Origin: Sulfitobacter noctilucae
GTDB lineage: Bacteria > Pseudomonadota > Alphaproteobacteria > Rhodobacterales > Rhodobacteraceae
Direction: 5' to 3'
NCBI RefSeq assembly: GCF_000622365.1
Contig: NZ_JASC01000014.1
Location: forward strand, 1,612,001 to 1,676,000
Length of the DNA stretch: 64,000 nt
Positions 26,371-35,250 of the stretch are shown here, piece by piece. Positions within the stretch are counted from its first letter, which is position 1. Each line of letters starts with the position of its first letter. A program made the position numbers and the translations under genes. The notes beneath the pieces are model-generated. The model did no database searches and was not told where the DNA came from. It saw nothing but the letters and a program-made list of their open reading frames with translations.

Positions 26371-27933
26371 TCAGAAATCTGTCGGGGCGCCGCCTTCGGA
26401 TTTGCGCCGCGCCACGAAATCGGCCAGTTCCTCGCGGATGCCCTCATCTATCGCTGGCGGCTCGAAACTGCTGACGATTTCTTTGAACATGTGATGTGCA
26501 CGTTCAGCTGTCCAGATGCCGCCCGCGACTTCCCATCCCTCGTAGTTGCGCCAATCAGACAGGAAAGGCTGGTAAAATGCGGTGGTATAGCGGTCCTGCG
26601 TGTGTTGGATGCCGAAAAAGTGACCCTGATTGCCCACCGATTTAATCGCATCCAGTGCAATTTCGTCCGGTCCGGTCGCGCAGATTTCGGGCTGCATATA
26701 GCGCTGAATTTGCTGCAATATTTCGCAATCCATAATGAACTTTTCCGGGCTCGCGATCAGCCCGCCCTCCAGCCAGCCCGCCGCGTGATAGACCATGTTA
26801 GAGCCCGATTGCACGGCGGCCCAAAGCGAGTTGGACGTTTCCCACATTGCCTGTCCGTCAGGGACATTGGCCGCACACACGCCCGAGGACCGCAGCGGCA
26901 GATTGTAAAAGCGCGCCATCTGGCCCGTCATCTGGGTCGCGCGCATATATTCGGGTGTACCAAAGGCAGGTGCGCCCGACTTCATGTCCACATTGGAGGT
27001 GAATGTGCCGATTGCCACCGGACAACCCGGCCGGATGATCTGCGCCAGCACCACAGCGCACAGCGCCTCGGCCAATGATTGCGCCACGGCCCCCGACATG
27101 GTCACCGGTGCCATCGCGCCAGCTAACGTAAACGGCGTCACCACCAGCCCCTGCCCGCGCCGCGCCATGCGCATCCAGCCGTCCATCATCGGGAAGTCAT
27201 GTTTCAGCGGTGAGGTCGAATTGATGTTGGTATACATATGCGGTGTGGCGTCGAATTCTTCTTGGGTCAGCCCACCCGCGATGCGCACCATTTCCATCAC
27301 GTCCTCGACCCGTTCGGCACCCAGCGAATAGGCATGCATTACTTTGTCGGTCAGGGTCAGCTTGTCATAGATCACATCCAGATGCCGGACCGAGGCGTGA
27401 ATATCACAAGGCTCCACCGGATAGCCGCCTGCAAAATGGATACAATTAAAGTACTGTGTCAGCATCAACAGGTCGCGGCATTGCGCCCGTGTGCCTGCCA
27501 CCTTTTTGCCGATGGACATGTCCCAATAGTTCGGTGGCGAAGACACGTTGCCGAACAACATATTTTTGCCGCCAACCGTAATCTTGCGATCCGGATTGCG
27601 CGGCGTCAGCGTAAATTCGGACGGGGCCTTGCCGATCCATTCCATGACAAAGTCGCGGCCCATGCGCACGTTCTCACCGTTCACGGTGCAGCCCGCTTTG
27701 CGCAGGATCTCCAGCGCTTCCGGGTTCAGAAATTCGATCCCGATCTCTTCAAGAATACGCATTGCGCCATCGTGGATGGCCTCAACCCCTTCGGGACCCA
27801 ACGGCTCTACGGGGCGGTCGATGTTCACCGGGGGATTCCACGGCATTTGCTCGATCACCGCAGTGCCGCGCCGGGTCTTGGCACCCGCCCGTCCGCCGCC
27901 GCGCGTTCTGCGTATGGGGGCTGGCTCTGTCAT
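26371..27933 (-). CDS. MttB-family (trimethylamine methyltransferase-like) methyltransferase, non-pyrrolysine
   Basis: 520 residues, full length for the MttB superfamily, which transfers a methyl group from a tertiary or quaternary amine to a corrinoid protein. Blocks such as PLKHDFPMMDGWMRMARRGQ, TPFTLAGAMAPVTMSGAV and GTFTSNVDMKSGAPAFGTPE are typical. The frame is open with no in-frame TAG, so no pyrrolysine is used and the substrate is more likely glycine betaine or another quaternary amine than trimethylamine. The N-terminal ~30 residues are basic and look disordered. No corrinoid protein or reactivase is adjacent. AAGGAT precedes the ATG. It lies 82 bases downstream of the HAD phosphatase gene. 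Confidence 0.88.
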   Translation of the reverse strand: MTEPAPIRRTRGGGRAGAKTRRGTAVIEQMPWNPPVNIDRPVEPLGPEGVEAIHDGAMRILEEIGIEFLNPEALEILRKAGCTVNGENVRMGRDFVMEWIGKAPSEFTLTPRNPDRKITVGGKNMLFGNVSSPPNYWDMSIGKKVAGTRAQCRDLLMLTQYFNCIHFAGGYPVEPCDIHASVRHLDVIYDKLTLTDKVMHAYSLGAERVEDVMEMVRIAGGLTQEEFDATPHMYTNINSTSPLKHDFPMMDGWMRMARRGQGLVVTPFTLAGAMAPVTMSGAVAQSLAEALCAVVLAQIIRPGCPVAIGTFTSNVDMKSGAPAFGTPEYMRATQMTGQMARFYNLPLRSSGVCAANVPDGQAMWETSNSLWAAVQSGSNMVYHAAGWLEGGLIASPEKFIMDCEILQQIQRYMQPEICATGPDEIALDAIKSVGNQGHFFGIQHTQDRYTTAFYQPFLSDWRNYEGWEVAGGIWTAERAHHMFKEIVSSFEPPAIDEGIREELADFVARRKSEGGAPTDF

Positions 27934-28015
27934 CTTGCTATCCTTCCGATGTTGTCCTCAGAAGGCCTCAAGCGCAGGCCACCGGCCTTTCCGTTGGCGA
28001 CAGCTTTTGTCGTTT

Positions 28016-28717
28016 TTACCCTGTCCGCGTGTCGAGCCATGCTGGCAGGTGACCGATATCCGGCAGAACCGTATCGGCGAAAGGGGCAAGGTCGCTGTGT
28101 TGTGCCAGCCCGGTCAGCACCGCGACGGATGTCATGCCGGCGGCCGCCCCTGCCCGCAGATCATGGGTGCTATCGCCAACCATCACACAGGACGCAGGAT
28201 CAAGCCCTTGGGCTTCGGCAAAAGCCAAAAGCTGTCCGGGCTGTGGCTTGCCACCAAACCCCGAATCGTAACCGGCGATGAAGTCGAAAAGAGCTGACAC
28301 ACCGGCCTGGTCCAGATGCGCCTGCGCAGGCTTTTCCGCATCATTCGTTGCCACACCCAGTGCGAGACCGCGACGGCGCAGTTCGTCCAGCAAGGGCACC
28401 AGAGGAACAACTGTCTGTTGCGGGGCCTTTTCTGCTTCCTCGTTCAATAGCTGCGTCAAACTTGCGGGGCTCATGTGCGGGAACTGCCCGTGAAGCGCTT
28501 GCGTCACCTCGTCCGGCGTGCCCGCGATCACCACGCTGGTGGGGGCAAAGACGCTTTTCTCAAAATCGAACGCGATGGCTCTGCCCGCCACCGTCGCACG
28601 CTGCACATCACCGTCGCACAACCGCAGCAAACAGGCATGCGCCCAGGCACCCCATGTCCGTTTGAAGTCGAAAAGAGTCCCATCCTTATCGAAAATGATG
28701 CCTTTGATTCCGTTCAT
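28016..28717 (-). CDS. HAD-superfamily phosphatase, phosphoglycolate phosphatase-like
   Basis: 233 residues. The HAD signatures are in order: motif I FDKDGTLFDF (nucleophile Asp), motif II VATND, motif III Lys in GGKPQPGQ, and motif IV MVGDSTHDLRAG. The helical cap between I and II makes it a subfamily IA enzyme such as Gph. The probable substrate is a small phosphorylated metabolite; it cannot be named from sequence. The start at ATG 28717 overlaps the DUF3572 TGA; a TTG at 28723 would add two residues. Confidence 0.85.
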   Translation of the reverse strand: MNGIKGIIFDKDGTLFDFKRTWGAWAHACLLRLCDGDVQRATVAGRAIAFDFEKSVFAPTSVVIAGTPDEVTQALHGQFPHMSPASLTQLLNEEAEKAPQQTVVPLVPLLDELRRRGLALGVATNDAEKPAQAHLDQAGVSALFDFIAGYDSGFGGKPQPGQLLAFAEAQGLDPASCVMVGDSTHDLRAGAAAGMTSVAVLTGLAQHSDLAPFADTVLPDIGHLPAWLDTRTG

Positions 28718-28998
28718 GTCCAATTCACCTGCTCGCCCCCTGGCAAGGCCGCACGGGCCTGCATGATCCGGTCGTAAGGGATTGTTTCATCGTCACAAAA
28801 ACCGATCACCCAAGCGTCGTCCATCATCAGAAAATCAAGCACAGCACCCAGAAATACCGGATCGGTCGCACGGGCGCGCACCTCGGCTTCCGAGGCCCCC
28901 GTGCTGCCCAGAAAGACCGGCAAAAGATCATCATTGGCCGCCAGCCAGGCCAATGCCTGAAGCGCCAGCGTTTCGGCGGAATCCCGCGATATGGTCAT
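28714..28998 (-). CDS. DUF3572 protein
   Basis: 94 residues matching the small alphaproteobacterial DUF3572 family (LALQALAWLAANDDLLPVFLGSTG, then VLDFLMMDDAWVIGFC). Helical and acidic, no membrane segment. Function unknown. The ATG at 28998 is preferred over an upstream start at 29052, because the conserved part begins right after it. It overlaps the HAD gene by 4 bases and is divergent from the PleD-like gene. Confidence 0.8.
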   Translation of the reverse strand: MTISRDSAETLALQALAWLAANDDLLPVFLGSTGASEAEVRARATDPVFLGAVLDFLMMDDAWVIGFCDDETIPYDRIMQARAALPGGEQVNWT

Positions 28999-29101
28999 GT
29001 AGTTGGTCCGTTTGTCTGAATCTGGAAACGCTTTATTAACCAATACCGACAAATATCTACGTATGAAATATGATTATCGGACATGCGCGGAAGGGTAAGG
29101 A

Positions 29102-30505
29102 ATGCAGGGTAAGATCCTTATCGTCGATCCAATCGCGACAAATCGAATTGTGCTGAAGGTCAAGTTAAAAAAGGCCTTCTATGATGTCGAATATGCTGCC
29201 GACATGCAGGGCGCGATCACGGCTGCACGGGCCGATCTACCCGATCTTGTGATCTGTGCGCTCGCGCTGCCTGATGGCGGTGCCGCTGATCTGTGCCGTC
29301 ACCTCGCGCAAAATCCGCTGACCGCGCATATTCCGATCATCGCCATCGGATGTCAGACAAATGCAGATGCCCGCCTCGCCACGCTTGAGGCAGGCGTTCA
29401 CGAGGTGTTGCGCCAACCCGTGAATGAAACACTACTGCTCGGCCGGGTGCGCAGTCTGATCCGCGCGCACAACGCGGCTGCAGAATGGCAGATGCGCGAA
29501 GACACCTGCCGCGCGATGGGCCTTGCCGAACCCGAAACCGCGTTTGACGGGCAAGGTCATTGTGTGCTGGTCAGTCCCGACCGAAGTCTGATCCAGAAAT
29601 ATGCCGCGCAATTGCGTCCGGTACTGCGCACAAAGCTCACGCAATCCAGTGGTGCCGCGGTGATGGAGCAGATGACCGTGGACGCCATGCCCGACGTGGT
29701 GGTTGTGATCCTGCCGGAAGACAGCAGCGCCGCCCTGGACGAACTCCGACTGATCTCGGCACTGCGTGCGAATGCGCAGGCGCGTCACACCGGTATCATC
29801 GTCTTGCAAACCAAACATGATCCAGCACTGGGCGCAAACGCGCTTGATCTTGGCGCGGATGATTTGATGACTCATGGGTTTGATCCGGCAGAACTCGCCT
29901 TGCGGGTGCGCGCCGTTATGCGCCGCAAGCAGATGGGCGAACAGTTGCGTGCCACGGTACGAACCGGTTTGCAGGCTGCGGTCTTTGATCCGCTCACGGG
30001 GCTTTATAACCGCCGCTACGCCATGCCTCACCTTGAACGTATCGCGGAACACGCTTGTGCCACCGGGCGCAGTTTTGCGGTGATGGCCGCCGATCTGGAT
30101 CACTTCAAGCAGATCAACGACATATATGGCCACGCCTCCGGCGATGCGGTTTTGACAGAGGTGGCGCGCCGCTTGCGTCGGGCAGTGCGCAACACCGATA
30201 TGGTTGCCCGCACCGGAGGCGAGGAATTCATGATTATCATGCCCGGCACGGCCCTGCCCGAAGCACAGCGTGCCGCCTTGCGTATTTGCAGCGACATCTC
30301 CGCCAGCCCCTTTAACGTGCCAGGCAGTCGGACGCCGGTGAATGTGACCATTAGCATCGGTATGGCAATCGGGGGTGCCGCCAGCACCGCGCCCGAGGAA
30401 TCCGACGGGAGCGGACGTGCGCTGCTTGATGAAGCTGATCGCGCCCTTTACACGGCCAAAGGCCGCGGGCGTAATCAGGTCAAACTGGGCCGCCCCGCCG
30501 CCTGA
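29102..30505 (+). CDS. pleD: PleD-like diguanylate cyclase, REC-REC-GGDEF
   Basis: 467 residues with the PleD layout: receiver 1 (1-120), receiver 2 (~150-275), then GGDEF (DPLTGLYNRRYAM, TGGEEF active site, RNTD I-site five residues before it). It should make c-di-GMP. Receiver 1 is degenerate: position 10 of the acidic pair is Pro, the phospho-acceptor position is Ala53 (ICALALPDG), and the usual Lys is Gln (LRQPVN). Caulobacter PleD is activated by phosphorylation of that first-receiver Asp, so this protein must be controlled another way or be constitutive. AAGGA lies directly before the ATG. Confidence 0.88.
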   Translation: MQGKILIVDPIATNRIVLKVKLKKAFYDVEYAADMQGAITAARADLPDLVICALALPDGGAADLCRHLAQNPLTAHIPIIAIGCQTNADARLATLEAGVHEVLRQPVNETLLLGRVRSLIRAHNAAAEWQMREDTCRAMGLAEPETAFDGQGHCVLVSPDRSLIQKYAAQLRPVLRTKLTQSSGAAVMEQMTVDAMPDVVVVILPEDSSAALDELRLISALRANAQARHTGIIVLQTKHDPALGANALDLGADDLMTHGFDPAELALRVRAVMRRKQMGEQLRATVRTGLQAAVFDPLTGLYNRRYAMPHLERIAEHACATGRSFAVMAADLDHFKQINDIYGHASGDAVLTEVARRLRRAVRNTDMVARTGGEEFMIIMPGTALPEAQRAALRICSDISASPFNVPGSRTPVNVTISIGMAIGGAASTAPEESDGSGRALLDEADRALYTAKGRGRNQVKLGRPAA

Positions 30506-30695
30506 ACGGAAATGGAGCACGACCAATCAGGCCGCGCATTTTTTCTCTTCGGGTGGTTCACAACGTGACAGAAAAACACTCCTATGCGAAACTCGGACCA
30601 CCTTTCAACTGCGCCAAGCTCGCCACGGGCCGGCTGTCGCCCACAATTATCAACCAAGGGTTGCTCGGCGACGGTTCCTTGGCTAGACCCTCGGC

Positions 30696-31622
30696 ATGAT
30701 CAGTGACCGCCCCACCATCGGCATCCTTCTAATGCTTGGCTTTTGCATCGTCGCCCCCATGGGCGATGCTGTTGCAAAACTATTGGGCAGTGTCGTTCCA
30801 ATCGGTCAAGTGGTTCTGGTCCGCTTTGCGGTACAGGCAGTTCTTCTCGTACCGCTCGTGTGGTTCGGCGGACGCATGTGGCGGATGTCGGGACGGGTGA
30901 TGTGGCTGACCCTTTTGCGCACCATCCTCCATATCATCGGTATCGCCGCCATGTTTTTGGCGCTTAGCTATCTGCCGCTTGCAGATGCGGTGGCGATTGT
31001 CTTTGTCATGCCGTTCTTCATGCTGATCCTTGGCAAATATGTCCTGAACGAAGAGGTCGGAACACGCAGATTGGCGGCCTGCGTTGTCGGTTTTATCGGC
31101 ACATTGCTTGTGATCCAGCCCAGCTTTGTCAGCGTCGGGTGGCCCGCGCTACTGCCCGTTTTTGTCGCCGCGAATTTTTCCGTGTTTATGCTGGTCACCC
31201 GCCAGATCGCCAAACAGACCGATCCCATCGGTTTGCAAGCAGTCAGCGGCGTTATGGCTGTGCTGATCATTCTGCCGCTGTTGGCGTTGGGCAGCTTTTG
31301 GAACGTCTCGGCGTTCACCGTGGTCAGCCCTTCGTCTGGCCAATGGGCTTTGCTGATGGGTCTTGGCGCTCTGGGCACCGTGGCGCATCTGCTCATGACA
31401 TGGTCGCTGCGCTTTGCCCCATCGGCCACCCTCGCCCCAATGCAATATCTGGAAATACCCTTTGCAACTGTTCTGGGTTTGGTAATTTTTGACGACTTAC
31501 CGAACCCGCTTGCGGGTCTTGGTATCGCGATTACCATCGCTGCCGGCCTTTACATCATCTTGCGCGAACGGGCCACCGCGCGGCTTCTGGCCGCGAAACT
31601 GCCGCAACCAGCTCCGGCATAA
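30696..31622 (+). CDS. DMT-superfamily (EamA) transporter
   Basis: 308 residues with ten predicted membrane helices in two EamA repeats. The first begins GILLMLGFCIVAPMGDAVAK, the second near residue 155. LALSYLPLADAVAIVFVMPF is a typical end of repeat one. It is probably an inner-membrane metabolite exporter; substrate not predictable. Its last 68 bases overlap the end of the convergent thiamine pyrophosphokinase gene. Confidence 0.88.
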   Translation: MISDRPTIGILLMLGFCIVAPMGDAVAKLLGSVVPIGQVVLVRFAVQAVLLVPLVWFGGRMWRMSGRVMWLTLLRTILHIIGIAAMFLALSYLPLADAVAIVFVMPFFMLILGKYVLNEEVGTRRLAACVVGFIGTLLVIQPSFVSVGWPALLPVFVAANFSVFMLVTRQIAKQTDPIGLQAVSGVMAVLIILPLLALGSFWNVSAFTVVSPSSGQWALLMGLGALGTVAHLLMTWSLRFAPSATLAPMQYLEIPFATVLGLVIFDDLPNPLAGLGIAITIAAGLYIILRERATARLLAAKLPQPAPA

Positions 31623-32253
31623 TCGCACGCGGCAGGATCAGCAGCATCGCAGGTGCATTCATCTGCAATCGCACTGGCCCCACTGCCCGGTTTGAAGTGC
31701 CGATCCGCTGACCGGGTGCAAAGTGCAGATCATCAATTGGCCATTCAAGTCCTTCAGATTGGCCTGTCACCGTCCCCAGCGGAAATAGAGAAACCGCGTC
31801 CCCTGGACGCGTTGGTACTGTGATATCCGGCGGTGCCAGACAGATCACCTCCTCCGCCCCGATCAGAATACAGGGTCGGTCTGGATACCGCATAAGTATA
31901 TGCATCGCAGCCAGCTCATGGTCGATCCGCCCCCCCAGAAACCCAACGCCCAAAATCAAAGGGGCCGCAATCCGTGTCAGCGCCTTTTCGAAATCCGTGC
32001 TTTCCTGTTCGGTCACGCGGTACCGCCGCGCATCCGGTATTTGACCCAGTGCATCTTCTGTGATCGAATCAAAGTCACCAATGACTGCCGCAGGCTCCAC
32101 CTTTGCTGCCAAAGCCAGCCCCGCGCCCCCGTCCGCTGCCACGCAAAGCGGCGCAAGCGTTAACGCTTTGTGCAGGTCGTTCGGCGTAGCCTGTCCTCCA
32201 CCAACCAGCGTGACAGGGTCCGAGCTATGAACAATAGGTTCAAACATCGACAA
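31555..32253 (-). CDS. thiN: Thiamine pyrophosphokinase
   Basis: 232 residues that convert thiamine and ATP to thiamine diphosphate. Family blocks are present: LVGGGQ, VAADGGAGLALA, GDFDSI, QESTDFEKAL and GGRIDHELAAM, and the C-terminal beta domain includes TSNRAVGPVRLQ. The start is TTG 32253, six bases after AAGGA; an ATG at 32247 is also possible but is twelve bases away. Its 3' end overlaps the convergent DMT transporter gene. Confidence 0.9.
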   Translation of the reverse strand: MSMFEPIVHSSDPVTLVGGGQATPNDLHKALTLAPLCVAADGGAGLALAAKVEPAAVIGDFDSITEDALGQIPDARRYRVTEQESTDFEKALTRIAAPLILGVGFLGGRIDHELAAMHILMRYPDRPCILIGAEEVICLAPPDITVPTRPGDAVSLFPLGTVTGQSEGLEWPIDDLHFAPGQRIGTSNRAVGPVRLQMNAPAMLLILPRAIMPELVAAVSRPEAARWPVRAR

Positions 32254-32385
32254 TTACCGTCCTTTTTGGAAACCGACCACATTCTGGCCACAAAATGATA
32301 CGTTGGTTGGCACAGTTTCGGGCCGCTTTAGTCTTGGACATCGTGGTAAACGGTATCTTGCAAAACCGCAGAGGACGAGCATCCG

Positions 32386-34908
32386 ATGATGAATAATAAT
32401 AAAATTCTTACGGTCTCCTACGGCACCTTTTCGTGCACGCTGGAAGGATTCGACGATTCCTTCGGCACGATGAAAGCAATTGCGGAGTATTTCCGGGATC
32501 TGGCTGCCGACGACCGTTATTTTGGCGCAGAGCCACCGCAACCGGATGCAGAAATGTTGGCCCGAATCGCGCAGAAGGAGGTCTCCCGCAGGGTCGAGGC
32601 CCGGCAGCAGGACGGCAAGATCGTTCTCAGCGCCTTGGCGGATCACAGTAAAACGGCGATTGAGACCGAAACGCCCGTGCAAGCCGCCACTGCTGAGGTG
32701 GAGACACCAGAAGTGGCTCCGGAGACGACTACAGAGGAAAAAAGCGTTGTAGCGGAAGCGCCAGTCGAAGAGCAGCCAGTCGCACAAGCGCCGTCTGTTG
32801 CGGTAGCTGAGCCAGAGACCCTCTCGATCGAGACTGCACCCTTGGACTTCGAGACGTTAACACAGCTGGCCGAGGGTCCTGAAATCACTGTCAGCGAAGT
32901 GCCATCTGCCGATCCAGTCGAGATACCAGCAGAAGCCGCCGCTGTAGAGATTTCTGCGGTAGAAGCTGATGACGAAGACCTTGCACAGTCTCCCGAGGCA
33001 GAAGATGCGGCAATCGCATCCGTCGAGACTGCCGATGACGATGAGAAGGATATTGTACCCGGCCAGCCTGATGCCGATGTCGAAGCCTTCTTTGCTGACA
33101 GCCCGCAAGCTGCGGAAGCCGAGGAAGAGAACCTCGTCGAAGCTTCAGACAATGCGCCTATGATCTCCGCTCAGACACCGGCAATCGACAGCATTGCAGC
33201 CAAGCTGCAGCGCATTCGTGCGGTTGTTGCCCAGCAGGAGGCCGCTGAGGAAGACGAAGATTATCTTGAAGATGAGCATGCTGCCGCCTCCGCGCCAAGC
33301 GCGGCTCCGGAAGCGGGCAACGATGTAATCGCGCAGGCCCGTGCCGACATTGAAGAGGCTTTGGACACCGACGACGAAACCGAAGTTGATGCTGAAACGA
33401 CCGCTCAGGCGTTGAAAGAAAACGCTGAGGCCGCGACCGAGACTGCCGATCCGCAGGACGACGATGACATCAATGGTATCCTGAGCCGGTTGGAAAGCGA
33501 GCACGAAGAGGCACCTGCGCAAGACCAGCCTGCGCCCCGTGACGTCGCCCGTCAGGATCCAGCCGAAACACTCGTTGCGTCAGACGCCGGTGATGTCGAG
33601 GAAGACACGTCGGTTGAGGACAGCGTGAGCAATCTGTTCGATGAGGCTGAAGAAAGCCTCGACCAACCCGCCGAAGCAGAGGCTGAAGCGGAAGCCACCG
33701 CTGAGGCCCGGACATCGCTGAGAAAAACTCCACATGCCGCACCCGCGCCTGAGACCCGGGTTGAGGAAAAACCGGCTCAGCCTGCCGCAAAGCGCACAAC
33801 CCGTGTAATCAAAGTCAAACGCGCCGATCTGGAAGCCGCCATCGAAAAAGGCGATCTTGAAGAATATGGTGACGACGAAGCGCTTGATACAGTTCAGTCT
33901 GCAGAGCCTACTCCTGAGCCTGCGAAGAAGCGCGAAAACCCGGGCCTGCGCGATCTGGATGATCTGGCACCGGCACGCGGCCGGACCAAGACCGCGCTTT
34001 CCGCAGAAGACGAAGCAGAGCTGGCGCGCGAGCTGGCCGCCCTGGAAGACGATATTTCGACCGAAAGTGGCAAGGCTGACGATGATCGCGCGTCTGATCA
34101 TTCCGAGGCCGATCTTGTGAATGCGTTGGAGGACGAGGTTCAGGACGACGCCGCTGGTCTTGAGGTCGAAGACGAAGCGCCCGTGTCTCCCCGTCGCCCG
34201 CTTTCATCCACTGCACGCCGCGCCCTTCCTTCCATTGACGAAGACGGCGAAGCGGACATGAACCGTATTCTGGCCGAAACCGACCAGCAAATGGACGAGC
34301 CGGAAAGCGCCACCCGCCGCGATGCCTTTGCACATCTGCGGGCCGCCGTTGCAGCCAAGAAAGCCGATGTCGCCGCAGGTGCGCCCGAGACCAGCGAAGA
34401 AACCAACGACCAGTACCGCAGCGATTTGGCCGAGGTCGTACGCCCGCGCCGTCCCGTCAGCACATCATCCCGCACTGAGCGGCCCGCCGACGCACGGCCC
34501 GCGCCCCTGAAACTGGTGGCCGAACAGCGGATTGATGTTGCGAAGCCCCGCACCGAAGGCCCTGTTCGCCCGCGGCGGGTGGCCGCCACAGCTGAGGTGG
34601 AAAGCGATGTGCCAGAGGGTGAAAGCTTTACCGACTTTGCTGCCGATATGGGTGCCACAACTCTGCCACAGCTTCTTGAAGCGGCTGCTGCCTACATGTC
34701 CTTTGTCGAAGGTCGCGAGCAGTTTTCCCGCCCGCAACTTATGTCAAAGGTCCGTCAGGCAAATGGAGACGAAGGGTTCAGCCGCGAAGATGGTCTGCGT
34801 TCATTCGGCCAGCTTTTACGTACCGGCAAGATTGAAAAGATCAAAGCAGGCCGGTTCACTGTTTCTGATGAAATCGGATACCGCCCGGACCAACGCGCCG
34901 CAGGCTGA
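32386..34908 (+). CDS. Long acidic, largely disordered protein with structured ends
   Basis: 840 residues, no recognised enzyme domain. Residues 1-70 look folded (ILTVSYGTFSCTLEGFDDSF, then MKAIAEYFRDLAADDRYFG), and the last ~95 residues look folded too (FTDFAADMGATTLPQLLEA to the end), perhaps a small winged-helix-like unit. The 670 residues between are dominated by Glu, Asp, Ala, Pro and Thr, with short repeats such as AEAEAEAEA, plus an Arg/Pro-rich stretch near 700. GAGGA precedes tandem ATG codons. A strong terminator follows. A role at the nucleoid, envelope or as a scaffold is possible, but none is shown. Confidence 0.8.
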   Translation: MMNNNKILTVSYGTFSCTLEGFDDSFGTMKAIAEYFRDLAADDRYFGAEPPQPDAEMLARIAQKEVSRRVEARQQDGKIVLSALADHSKTAIETETPVQAATAEVETPEVAPETTTEEKSVVAEAPVEEQPVAQAPSVAVAEPETLSIETAPLDFETLTQLAEGPEITVSEVPSADPVEIPAEAAAVEISAVEADDEDLAQSPEAEDAAIASVETADDDEKDIVPGQPDADVEAFFADSPQAAEAEEENLVEASDNAPMISAQTPAIDSIAAKLQRIRAVVAQQEAAEEDEDYLEDEHAAASAPSAAPEAGNDVIAQARADIEEALDTDDETEVDAETTAQALKENAEAATETADPQDDDDINGILSRLESEHEEAPAQDQPAPRDVARQDPAETLVASDAGDVEEDTSVEDSVSNLFDEAEESLDQPAEAEAEAEATAEARTSLRKTPHAAPAPETRVEEKPAQPAAKRTTRVIKVKRADLEAAIEKGDLEEYGDDEALDTVQSAEPTPEPAKKRENPGLRDLDDLAPARGRTKTALSAEDEAELARELAALEDDISTESGKADDDRASDHSEADLVNALEDEVQDDAAGLEVEDEAPVSPRRPLSSTARRALPSIDEDGEADMNRILAETDQQMDEPESATRRDAFAHLRAAVAAKKADVAAGAPETSEETNDQYRSDLAEVVRPRRPVSTSSRTERPADARPAPLKLVAEQRIDVAKPRTEGPVRPRRVAATAEVESDVPEGESFTDFAADMGATTLPQLLEAAAAYMSFVEGREQFSRPQLMSKVRQANGDEGFSREDGLRSFGQLLRTGKIEKIKAGRFTVSDEIGYRPDQRAAG

Positions 34909-34936
34909 TCCCATCCGTTTTAGTAACCAGTACCAA

Positions 34937-34967
34937 GGGCGGCATCACAAGATGTCGCCCATTTTTT
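34937..34967 (+). terminator. Strong intrinsic terminator after the acidic protein gene
   Basis: GGGCGGCATC (34937-34946) pairs with GATGTCGCCC (34951-34960) over ten positions with one G-U, loop ACAA, followed by ATTTTTT. It lies 28 bases after the stop codon. Confidence 0.88.
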
Positions 34968-35014
34968 CTTTGGTGGTCAATTATCAGGCAAGGCAAAGCA
35001 CCCCGTAGGGTGCG

Positions 35015-35236
35015 TTACTTATCCGCGTCAGGGTCCGCCTGTCCAACGCCCTTGAAAACCGATTTGAACGGCAGAACCCACAGAACGCCCAGAGCAACAT
35101 AGATGAACAGCTCAAGCAGTATCGACGGACGCTCGAACAGGTCGATGACATTCACTGCGACCACAACATAAAGCGGCATTGCGACCAATAGGATTACCAA
35201 TGACCAGCGTCTGCGGGCTTTGTAACTCAGCGCCAT
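35015..35236 (-). CDS. DUF2842 small membrane protein
   Basis: 73 residues with a basic N-terminus (MALSYKARRRW) and two membrane helices (SLVILLVAMPLYVVVAVNVI and LLELFIYVALGVLWVLPF), then a short acidic tail. This fits the DUF2842 family, often beside purA in Rhodobacterales. Function unknown. The start at ATG 35236 is set by AAGGAGA; a longer frame to 35326 would run into purA. Only 14 bases separate it from the purA stop, so it is probably co-transcribed with purA. Confidence 0.82.
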   Translation of the reverse strand: MALSYKARRRWSLVILLVAMPLYVVVAVNVIDLFERPSILLELFIYVALGVLWVLPFKSVFKGVGQADPDADK

Positions 35237-35250
35237 CGGGGTCTCCTTGT

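Noticed and set aside
26371-27933. Pyrrolysine-containing trimethylamine methyltransferase
   Set aside because: The frame has no in-frame TAG, so a Pyl-dependent MttB is excluded.
29432-30526. 364-codon open frame opposite the PleD-like gene
   Set aside because: Antisense to a gene with clear REC and GGDEF motifs.
30506-30695. Possible small gene between the PleD-like and DMT genes
   Set aside because: The 18-codon frame at 30512 has no ribosome site or homology. I see nothing else in this 190-base gap.
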